Shown here in pieces: positions 1-5,226 of a stretch of 5,542 nucleotides of DNA. Position 1 is the stretch's first letter, and each line of letters begins with the position of its first letter. Made by a program: the position numbers and the translations under genes. The stretch is taken from contig CAZYWA010000529.1 of NCBI GenBank assembly GCA_964650975.1, positions 1-5,542 of the forward strand, read 5' to 3'. This stretch comes from CAZYWA01 sp964650975 [NCBI: uncultured bacterium] (GTDB lineage Bacteria; JADJOY01). The notes beneath the pieces are model-generated. The model saw only the letters and a program-made list of their open reading frames with translations. It was not told the DNA's origin and made no database searches.

Positions 1-1051
1 CGCCTCCCGTGACCGAGGACTCGAGGCCGCTCGCGTTGTTCACCGTCCCGGCCGTCACCGAAGCGTATTTGCCCTCGGCGATGTTGTTGAAGCCGCCGCT
101 GACGGATGCTCCGACGTTGCTCGCGTCGTTGTTGACGCCTCCGCTGACCGACGCGCCCTGACTGCCGGAAAGCGACGGAACCACCGCGGTGGTTCCGGGG
201 CCAGCCAGGTTGGCGACGCCACCCGACACCGACGTGAAGCCGCCGGTCGCCTGGTTCAGCTCACCGCCGCTCACCGACGAAGCCAGCGCAGTCGCGACGT
301 TTCCTTCGCCACCTCCCACCCACGGCGCTTCCCCCGGCGAGGTCGTCGGAATCGTGGGAGGCGTCGCGGTGCCGGCCAGATTGGCCACGCCACCCGACAC
401 CGACCCAAACTGCGCTGACGCCAGGTTGTTGGATCCCCCGCTCACCGCCGACCACCCGCCGCTCGCGGTGTTCTCGTTGCCCCCGCTCACCGTCGCGCCC
501 TGGTTGCTCGCGATGTTGCCGTCGCCCGCGGTCACCGACGACTCCACCCCGCTCGCGACGTTGCCGGAGCCCGCGCTCACCGACGACTCGTCACCGCTCG
601 CGAGGTTGTCGCCGCCCCCGCTCACCGACGAGTAGTCACCGCTCGCGACGTTGTTTTGCCCGCCGCTCACCGAGGAGCGGTTGCCGCTCGCCGTGTTCTG
701 TCCACCGCCCGTCACGGACGAGTAGGGACCGCTGACGGTGTTCTGGCGGCCGAGCGCCATTCCCGCGTAGGACGGGTAGTGGTGACGAACGCCGACGATC
801 AGGTTGTGCGAGCCCGCGCGATCGGCGGGCGTGGTGTCGCTGCGCGGCTCGTCGTAGCCGATGATCAGGTTTCCCAGACCGTTGGTGGTGGCCGTCGATC
901 CCGCGCCATTGGTGATGTGGACGTTGCACCCGTCGATGTTGAGATCGTCGCCGACGATCGTCATCGTGCAGGTGGCGTTCGCGGTGCGCACCGCGAGAGC
1001 CAAAACGACGAACGTGACGAGCAATGCACGTGATGCAGGTGATGCACGCAT
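1..1051 (-). CDS. Secreted YadA-head-like 15-residue repeat protein (3' end beyond window)
   Basis: Read on the minus strand from ATG at 1051, the frame stays open for 350 codons to the left edge, so the C-terminus is missing. Residues 1-26 form a signal peptide ending AVRTANA, with likely cleavage before Thr27. Residues 27-101 are a cap with two cysteines (28, 42) and the motifs GLGNLIIGYDE and GSHNLIVG, which I remember from N-termini of related repeat proteins. From residue 102 there are fifteen units built on xxNxASGxxSSVSGG, thirteen of 15 residues and two of 27. The pattern resembles the left-handed beta-roll heads of trimeric autotransporters (YadA/Hia type), so a surface or secreted role in adhesion or matrix is likely. 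No membrane anchor can be seen because the end is missing. The start is supported by GAAGGGG at 1059-1065 and by the signal peptide. The gene is transcribed divergently from the glycosidase-like gene. Confidence 0.85.
   Translation of the reverse strand, partial: MRASPASRALLVTFVVLALAVRTANATCTMTIVGDDLNIDGCNVHITNGAGSTATTNGLGNLIIGYDEPRSDTTPADRAGSHNLIVGVRHHYPSYAGMALGRQNTVSGPYSSVTGGGQNTASGNRSSVSGGQNNVASGDYSSVSGGGDNLASGDESSVSAGSGNVASGVESSVTAGDGNIASNQGATVSGGNENTASGGWSAVSGGSNNLASAQFGSVSGGVANLAGTATPPTIPTTSPGEAPWVGGGEGNVATALASSVSGGELNQATGGFTSVSGGVANLAGPGTTAVVPSLSGSQGASVSGGVNNDASNVGASVSGGFNNIAEGKYASVTAGTVNNASGLESSVTGG
2..748 (-). repeat. Tandem 45-bp coding repeat (15-residue beta-roll units)
   Basis: Residues 102-350 of the minus-strand protein divide into fifteen consecutive units, consensus xxNxASGxxSSVSGG. 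Units 1-8 (residues 102-221), 10, 11 and 13-15 are exactly 15 residues. Units 9 and 12 are 27 residues, both start VANLAG, and both keep the closing Gly pair. Asn at position 3 and Val/Gly at the end of each unit are nearly invariant, as expected for the ladder of a beta-roll. The array continues past the left edge, so the copy number is a minimum. Confidence 0.9.
47..388 (-). repeat. 171-bp higher-order duplication within the repeat array
   Basis: Two adjacent 57-residue blocks (minus strand, 388-218 and 217-47) share the order 27 + 15 + 15 residues. Each starts with VANLAG directly after a TSV/GSV-SGG unit. At DNA level the shared stretch ACCCGACACCGAC recurs at 221 and 392, exactly 171 bp apart. 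The long insertions inside the 27-residue units have diverged strongly in sequence while keeping their length. Confidence 0.7.
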
Positions 1052-1058
1052 GGCGTTT

Positions 1059-1065
1059 CCCCTTC
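1059..1065 (-). promoter_or_regulatory. Ribosome binding site of the repeat protein
   Basis: On the minus strand GAAGGGG lies seven bases before the ATG at 1051. It supports that ATG as the start and agrees with the signal peptide that follows. Confidence 0.6.
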
Positions 1066-1117
1066 GAGCACGGCCCCAGGGCCTGCTCAGCAGATGAGCT
1101 GACCCCCTCCGAGCGCG

Positions 1118-1146
1118 ATACTACACACGCCGCGCGCGCACGTGAA
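1118..1146 (-). promoter_or_regulatory. Possible minus-strand sigma-70-type promoter
   Basis: On the minus strand TTCACG (1146-1141) and TAGTAT (1123-1118) each match four of six consensus positions and are separated by 17 bases. They would place transcription start about 60 bases upstream of the repeat-protein ATG. The region is the most AT-rich part of the divergent spacer. The call rests on position and consensus only, and such matches occur by chance. Confidence 0.25.
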
Positions 1147-1227
1147 ACTTATCGATGGTTTCAACTGGAAAACCGATTCGCTGCTCCGCTAGCCAGCACG
1201 ATCGCCGCCGCACCAGACTCACGGCGC

Positions 1228-1231
1228 GAGG
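1228..1231 (+). promoter_or_regulatory. Ribosome binding site that sets the start at 1237
   Basis: GAGG sits five bases before ATG 1237. The next in-frame ATG (1252) has no purine-rich site. The far upstream ATG at 1024 overlaps the divergent gene and would put about 70 non-conserved residues in front of the signal peptide. Confidence 0.6.
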
Positions 1232-1236
1232 TTTCT

Positions 1237-2577
1237 ATGCGTGAATCACCAATGCGAATCGCGATCATTTTGCAGATGGTCATTGCGTTCGAGGGCGCCG
1301 CCATCGCCAAGACACTGCCGTCGGGAGCATGCGAACGAATCAAATCCGCCTGTGAAGACGCAGGCTTCACGCGAGGCGGGGGTAAGGGGCACCGGCTGCA
1401 GGCCGATTGCGTCGCGCCGATCCTGCGGGGGACCAGCCAACCTGGGCGCCCTGGCGAGCCGGCGGTGCCGCCGATCGAACCGCAAGTGGCGCAAGAGTGC
1501 AGACTCCGGAACCCGAACTTCGGGCAAGACGCGGCCCCGGAAGCGGCAGCCGTGGCGCCGCGAACCGGAGTCGCGGCGCCGCACGGAATATCCGCCGTCA
1601 ATGCGGTCGATGCGCAACGCGTCGGAAAGCTCTTCGAGACCAGCGATCCGAAGCTCGACGTTTACGACAATCCGAACACCTCCGGTGTGAGCTTCCGGAC
1701 CTCGTGGGCGGATGTCGAGCCCGAAGAGGGGAAATTCGACTTCGCCAAGCTCGACGCCGTGTTCGAAAGGGCCGAGAAAGGCCACAAGTGGGTTGCGCTC
1801 GTCTTGATACCGGGCTTCGGCACCCCGGCCTGGGCACTGAAGGGCGTGCAAAGCGGAACGTTCGCCATCGAGTATGGACCGGGCAATGGATCGTCACTTC
1901 CGTTGCCCGCGCCGTGGGATCAGACCTACCTGTCACGCTGGTTCACCTTCTTGAAGGCGATCGGAAACCGCTATGGCGGCAAGAGCTCCTTTCGCAAGAT
2001 CGCGGCGGCCGGTCCCACCTCCGTCTCGGCCGAGATGTCCTTACCCGACGCCGAAGCGGACATGTCGCAGTGGAAAGAGCTCGGCTACACGACGCAGAAA
2101 TACATCGACGCCTGGAAGCAAACCTTTGCCGCTTACTCCGCGACCTTCCCTCATCAATGCTTTTCGCTGGCGCTGCATGCGGCGCTCCCGATTCCCGATA
2201 AAAAGCAGAGAACCTACGGCCGGGACCAGGTGGTCGCTTTGGGGCTGCAATACCCTGGCCAGTTCGCATTGCAAGCAGACGGCCTCAACAGCAAGAGCAC
2301 GGACGGAAAATACGGATACCGCACGGTCAGGGAGCACAACGGACAGGTGGCCACCGGGTTCATGATGTCGGCTTCCGCGACTCGAAAGTCGGGACGCATG
2401 GGTGTCGAGGGCGATCCGGTCGAAAGCTTGCGGCTTTCCATCGCCACCGGCCTCGTCCCGAACGATCACGGCCAGGTGATCGACTACATCGAGCTCTATG
2501 AGCCCGACGTGGTCAACCCGGCGCTGCAGCCACTACTGCACGACACCCAGCAAAAGCTATCGAAGGACCCCCAATAA
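1237..2577 (+). CDS. Secreted Cys-module + glycoside-hydrolase-like TIM-barrel protein
   Basis: The product has 446 residues. Residues 1-25 look like a signal peptide: basic start, hydrophobic IAIILQMVIAF, cleavage after AAIA. Residues about 30-100 form a small module with cysteines at 32, 39, 58 and 88 and the pattern ACERIKSACEDAGF, DCVAPILRG, then NPNFGQ. I recall this pattern as a short stand-alone secreted protein in many Proteobacteria; its function is unknown to me. Residues about 129-446 read as a (beta/alpha)8 glycosidase-superfamily domain: SFRTSWADVEPEEGKFDF (about 152-169) is the typical second-strand and W...P..G.f.f pattern of GH42/GH5-like proteins, followed by WVALVLIPGFGTPAW. 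Candidate acidic residues are Glu266 (SAEMSLP) and Glu419 (YIELYEPD). The usual Asn-Glu acid/base pair is not seen, so activity and substrate are uncertain. It is probably periplasmic or extracellular and is followed 30 bases later by a small secreted protein. Confidence 0.75.
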   Translation: MRESPMRIAIILQMVIAFEGAAIAKTLPSGACERIKSACEDAGFTRGGGKGHRLQADCVAPILRGTSQPGRPGEPAVPPIEPQVAQECRLRNPNFGQDAAPEAAAVAPRTGVAAPHGISAVNAVDAQRVGKLFETSDPKLDVYDNPNTSGVSFRTSWADVEPEEGKFDFAKLDAVFERAEKGHKWVALVLIPGFGTPAWALKGVQSGTFAIEYGPGNGSSLPLPAPWDQTYLSRWFTFLKAIGNRYGGKSSFRKIAAAGPTSVSAEMSLPDAEADMSQWKELGYTTQKYIDAWKQTFAAYSATFPHQCFSLALHAALPIPDKKQRTYGRDQVVALGLQYPGQFALQADGLNSKSTDGKYGYRTVREHNGQVATGFMMSASATRKSGRMGVEGDPVESLRLSIATGLVPNDHGQVIDYIELYEPDVVNPALQPLLHDTQQKLSKDPQ

Positions 2578-2596
2578 CCAGGCAACACGAAAACCC

Positions 2597-2601
2597 GGGA
2601 G
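2597..2601 (+). promoter_or_regulatory. Ribosome binding site of the small secreted protein
   Basis: GGGAG lies six bases before the ATG at 2608. This is good spacing and helps support the reality of an 81-residue gene. Confidence 0.6.
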
Positions 2602-2607
2602 ATCACC

Positions 2608-2853
2608 ATGAAGCTGACGGCACGAATCGCGGCCTTCGGTCTCGGCATCGCACTGAGCACGACGATCGTTCCCGCGCGAGCCGAGCAGGTCCACATGGAG
2701 GACGCGCTCGCCACCTTGCAGACCGCCGAGCACCAGCTCCAGGTGGCGGAGGAGGACAAGGGCGGCCACCGGGCGAAGGCGCTGCAGCACGTCCAGGCCG
2801 CGATCAAGCAGATCGAAGCCGGCATCCACTTCGCCCAGAAACATCCGAAGTGA
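2608..2853 (+). CDS. Small secreted two-helix protein
   Basis: The product has 81 residues. Residues 1-25 are a clear signal peptide ending PARA, with cleavage before Glu26. The mature part is about 56 residues, charged and helical, with no cysteine. Two amphipathic helices (about 30-48 and 54-78) are joined by the turn DKGGHR at 50-55. I recall similar short exported proteins with a DKGGHR turn and a closing xxGIxxAxxH from Proteobacteria, but know no function. Five histidines (29, 42, 54, 61, 74) plus His79 could bind metal; this is speculation. It lies 30 bases after the glycosidase-like gene on the same strand and is followed at once by a hairpin, so the two are probably co-transcribed and co-exported. 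Confidence 0.8.
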   Translation: MKLTARIAAFGLGIALSTTIVPARAEQVHMEDALATLQTAEHQLQVAEEDKGGHRAKALQHVQAAIKQIEAGIHFAQKHPK

Positions 2854-2858
2854 GGGCG

Positions 2859-2878
2859 GCGCCGGGCCAGCCCGGCGC
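2859..2878 (+). terminator. GC hairpin after the small secreted gene
   Basis: A perfect 8-bp inverted repeat, GCGCCGGG and CCCGGCGC, with loop CCAG, begins five bases after the stop at 2853. No T run follows, so it would be a U-poor terminator or a 3'-end-protecting structure. Its placement right after the last gene of the pair supports an operon end. Confidence 0.5.
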
Positions 2879-2879
2879 A

Positions 2880-3318
2880 ACCGCTCGCGGATCGAGCCGG
2901 ACGGAGGAAGCAGCCAGCCGACGAAGGACCCGTTCGATCGCGACGGGACGCGCCGCCGCGCGGCACCCGGAGAATCCTGGCGCTGGCTTCGAGGAGGACC
3001 GGGCCGAGGTGGCGGCGCTCGGCCGCGCGCTCCCGCTCCATCGCGTCGACCGGGACCTGAGGTATCCACGCCTCGCTGAATCGTGCTAACGCGACGACTC
3101 GAGCGTTGCGGGGACCTCGATCGCCCGCCATTTTGGGCCCTCGTCGCCGCGTCGGCGTGCTCGGCGCGGGTTGTGGCGACGACGGCATCGACTTGCTTGG
3201 TTCAGGACGCGCTGGCGTCCGACCAGATCGACCACTTCGATGCCAGCACCACCACGATCCCGCTGGAGCCGGCGTTACACGAGCAGAAGCCGAGAACCGT
3301 GACCGTGCTCCCAACCCA
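2880..3318. other. Long spacer without a convincing gene
   Basis: About 440 bases separate the hairpin from the glycosyltransferase start. A plus-strand frame from GTG 2850 to TAA 3089 is rich in Arg, Ala, Gly and Pro and looks like chance GC-rich reading. A second frame (3083-3322) is listed separately because its final part has coding-like codons. The antisense frames are continuous shadows that also run through the hairpin and through real genes. No RNA gene or good promoter was recognised. The segment could be a leader, a decayed gene, or hold the promoter of the glycosyltransferase. Confidence 0.4.
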
Positions 3319-3322
3319 GTGA
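3083..3322 (+). CDS. Doubtful small ORF overlapping the glycosyltransferase start
   Basis: A GTG-started frame of 79 codons. Its last 40 residues, from VQDALASDQIDHFDAS to the end TVLPTQ, have a natural amino-acid mix, and their third codon positions are mostly G or C. A stretch rich in Ala, Val and Cys precedes them and could be a poor signal peptide. The stop TGA (3320-3322) overlaps the GTG (3319-3321) proposed for the glycosyltransferase, an arrangement typical of translational coupling. Against it: no ribosome binding site before 3083, four cysteines in an odd N-terminus, and no family I recognise. It may be a remnant or chance. Confidence 0.25.
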   Translation: MLTRRLERCGDLDRPPFWALVAASACSARVVATTASTCLVQDALASDQIDHFDASTTTIPLEPALHEQKPRTVTVLPTQ

Positions 3323-5226
3323 TTCGTTCCATCGACCGAGCCGGCGGCGGATCTCGGCGAACTCCTCCCGCCGCCGCGCGAGGCGAGGCTCCGGCGTGGG
3401 AGCTTGCGGCGCTGGCGGGGCTGGTGGCGCTCTTCCTCGCGATCGCGGCGACCGTCGCGGTGCCGCCGGAGGAAGATGCGTTCATCTACTACCGCTACGC
3501 CTGGAACTGGGCACACGGCCACGGGCTGGTGTTCAACCTGGGCGATCCGGTGGAGGGTTTTTCCGGGCCGCTGTGGATGGCGGTGCTGGGGCTGGTCGCC
3601 CGCGCTGGTTTCGATTTGCCGCGCGCGGCGCCGCTCCTCGGCGTCTCGTGTGGGGCCGCGACGATCGTCGCGACGTTCGCGCTGGCGCGCCACGCCGGAC
3701 TCGGCTCCTGGGGCCGGCTCGGCTCCGCCGCCGCGGTGGCGCTCGCGGAGCCGCACCTGGTGTGGTCGCGTAGCGGGCTCGAGACGCCGCTTTATGCGCT
3801 GCTGCTCACGGTTGCATGCGCCCTGCATCTCGGATCGGAGAGCGAACGCGAGCGGCGAGCGGCGCACCAGCGCGGTGCCCAGTGGCGGGTGGGAATCGCG
3901 CTCTCGGCGGTGGTGCTCTGCCGCCCCGAGTCGATTCTGCTGCTGCTCCTGGTGGGGGTCGACCGGCTGCACCGGAGCGATCGCGCGGGCGCGATCCGCT
4001 ACCTCGCTCCGGCTGCCGTCGGTTACGGCGCGCTCGTCGCGTGGCGTCACGCAACCTTCGGCAGCCTAGTGCCCAACACCAGCGTCAAGCTCTACACGCC
4101 GCTGGTCGCGCGCTCGACCGCGCAGGCGGCGAGCTACGTGCTCTCGATCGGGGTGTGGCCGGCGATGCTGCCGCTCGCGGCGCTGGTCGGCTCGCGAGAT
4201 CGCGGGTCGCCGGATCGGCACACGATCGGCTTTCTCTTCACCGCGAGCTTGCTGCTCTCCTTTTTCTTCGATTTCGTGGCGGGTGGCGATTATCGGCCTG
4301 GCTTTCGCTATTTCGTGCCGACGCTGCCGATTCTGCTGGTGGCCGGGTGGGTGGCCCTCGAGTCGATCGAGCGCTCTCGAGCGCTGCGGCGGCGAGGGAC
4401 CGCCGCCCTCCGGACGACGCCGGGTGCAATCCCTGCCGGAGGAACGCGGTCCCTCGCATCCGCAGCCGTCGCTCGGCCAGGGTTGCGGCTCCCGTGCCTG
4501 CTGCTGACGCTCGCCGCTCCGCTTCACGCGCGGCTTGCGAATCCGCCCGCTCTTTCGCAGTGGCGCGAGCGAGTGCTCGCGACCTGGCTCGATCCCTATT
4601 CCGATCGCTCGCGCACCGGCGTCGCGACGGCGCGGTGGATGGACGCGAACGTGCGCCCGGGGAGCGTCGTCGCGTTCGGGCAGATGGGGATGGTGCCCTA
4701 CTACCTCGCCGTACGCGGACATGACGTCACGTTCGTCGACACGCTCGGGCTCGTCGATCGCGCGGTGGCGCGCCACTACCGGATGGGCGCCAAGCTCGCC
4801 GATCTGGTTCGCCGCGTTCGCTCCGGCGCCAGTCTCGCTCGCGCGCTCGACGACGGTCGCCGCGACCGCGCCCAGGCGGTCGCGGACGAGATCCTCGGCC
4901 GCAGCCCCGACTACGTGCTTCTCGAGACCGAGCTCGACGCGAACGGCATGCTGCAAGCGCTCGCATCGAGCCCGGCGTTTCGCTCGGATTACCCCGAGAT
5001 CGCCGCGATCCCCTCGGCCGACGAGCCGCGCGTCCGCGTCCACGCGCGCAGCGCGCCTCCAAGCCCGCCGGCAACCCCCGCGGCGCTGGTCCCCGGGCGC
5101 CGCCTTTCGCGAATGATCCCGCTTGGTCACGGGCGCGCGCCTTGCATCTCGTCCGCCGTCCATGCGCAAGCCGCCGCTCGATCCAGCGCACCGTCCCGAT
5201 CGCCATCTGGCGCGGATTCTCGATGA
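3319..5226 (+). CDS. GT-C membrane glycosyltransferase, AftB-like
   Basis: With GTG 3319 as start the product has 635 residues. It is a multi-spanning inner-membrane enzyme of the type that moves a sugar from a polyprenyl-phosphate donor to a periplasmic acceptor. Family marks in order: first membrane helix about 29-48; EEDAFIYYRYAWNWAHGHG with the probable catalytic Asp53 in the first outer loop; VFNLGDPVEGFSGPLW; SGLETPLYALLL; CRPESILLLL; VPNTSVK near 252; GGDYRPGFRYFVP near 323; and the C-terminal periplasmic part with DTLGLVDRAVAR near 474. These match AftB-like arabinofuranosyltransferase relatives, though the sugar is unknown. There is no clear ribosome binding site at 3319; the frame is open upstream to at least ATG 3106, but those residues look non-coding. 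Two oddities: a palindrome-encoded polar insert at about 356-383 between membrane segments, and a 55-65-residue Pro/Ala/Ser/Arg tail after RVRVHARS that overlaps the next gene. Confidence 0.85.
   Translation: MIRSIDRAGGGSRRTPPAAARGEAPAWELAALAGLVALFLAIAATVAVPPEEDAFIYYRYAWNWAHGHGLVFNLGDPVEGFSGPLWMAVLGLVARAGFDLPRAAPLLGVSCGAATIVATFALARHAGLGSWGRLGSAAAVALAEPHLVWSRSGLETPLYALLLTVACALHLGSESERERRAAHQRGAQWRVGIALSAVVLCRPESILLLLLVGVDRLHRSDRAGAIRYLAPAAVGYGALVAWRHATFGSLVPNTSVKLYTPLVARSTAQAASYVLSIGVWPAMLPLAALVGSRDRGSPDRHTIGFLFTASLLLSFFFDFVAGGDYRPGFRYFVPTLPILLVAGWVALESIERSRALRRRGTAALRTTPGAIPAGGTRSLASAAVARPGLRLPCLLLTLAAPLHARLANPPALSQWRERVLATWLDPYSDRSRTGVATARWMDANVRPGSVVAFGQMGMVPYYLAVRGHDVTFVDTLGLVDRAVARHYRMGAKLADLVRRVRSGASLARALDDGRRDRAQAVADEILGRSPDYVLLETELDANGMLQALASSPAFRSDYPEIAAIPSADEPRVRVHARSAPPSPPATPAALVPGRRLSRMIPLGHGRAPCISSAVHAQAAARSSAPSRSPSGADSR
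4383..4466. repeat. Nested palindromic element in frame within the glycosyltransferase gene
   Basis: Three paired segments nest around one centre. Outer: GCTGCGG (4383-4389) with CCGCAGC (4460-4466). Middle: GCGAGGGACCGC (4392-4403) with GCGGTCCCTCGC (4446-4457), twelve perfect base pairs. Inner: CCTCCGG (4407-4413) with CCGGAGG (4436-4442). They are separated by symmetric 2x2 and 3x3 mismatches, and the 22-base loop holds a GGG...CCC mini-stem around TGCAAT. CGAGC/GCTCG (4378-4382, 4471-4475) could extend it. The core spans 66 bp and the whole 84 bp, both divisible by three, and the reading frame is kept. The encoded polar stretch, RRRGTAALRTTPGAIPAGG and following, lies in the loop between two membrane segments. 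It resembles in behaviour the protein-coding palindromic elements known from Rickettsia, without any claimed sequence relation. Confidence 0.7.
5080..5103 (+). other. Hairpin with short T run in the glycosyltransferase tail
   Basis: GCGGCGC (5080-5086) pairs with GCGCCGC (5097-5103) across a ten-base loop; CTTT follows. It looks like a weak terminator placed where the conserved glycosyltransferase sequence has already ended, but it lies inside the open frame. In such GC-rich DNA a 7-bp stem may be chance. Confidence 0.25.

Larger units (their letters stand above)
1052..1236. other. Divergent intergenic region
   Basis: This spacer of 185 bases separates two divergent genes, both for exported proteins. 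It holds both ribosome binding sites, an AT-rich island at about 1142-1178, and two small inverted repeats: GGCCC/GGGCC at 1072-1083 and GCTCA/TGAGC at 1085-1099. The repeats would lie in the 5' leader of the minus-strand transcript. No convincing plus-strand -35/-10 pair was found. Shared control of both genes from this spacer is possible but inferred. Confidence 0.5.

Noticed and set aside
189-635. Plus-strand repetitive Pro/Leu/Thr-rich frame
   Set aside because: It is the reverse reading of the 45-bp repeat array; the minus-strand reading has a signal peptide, a ribosome binding site and the known repeat pattern.
1-748. Possible CRISPR-like array because of regular 45-bp periodicity
   Set aside because: The repeats are degenerate, contiguous without unique spacers, and encode a recognisable protein repeat.
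1024-1236. Upstream ATG extension of the barrel gene by 71 residues
   Set aside because: It would overlap the divergent gene's start, lacks a ribosome binding site and would bury the signal peptide.
2850-3089. Small frame starting with GTG overlapping the stop of the small secreted gene
   Set aside because: It runs through the hairpin, has no ribosome binding site of its own, and encodes low-complexity Arg/Ala/Gly/Pro text.
3343-3375. Inverted repeat GGCGGCGG/CCGCCGCC near the glycosyltransferase start
   Set aside because: Both arms are simple GGC/CCG trinucleotide runs that pair by chance in low-complexity sequence.
2496-3485. Minus-strand open frame of 329 codons across the small secreted gene, the hairpin and the spacer
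   Set aside because: It is antisense to a well-supported small gene and passes through the end of the barrel gene and the hairpin; its composition is Arg/Ser/Pro/Ala-rich without any family motif.
3979-3996. Perfect 8-bp palindrome GATCGCGC/GCGCGATC with a 2-base gap
   Set aside because: It is short, lies within conserved glycosyltransferase coding sequence, and is made of GATCGC words common in GC-rich genomes.
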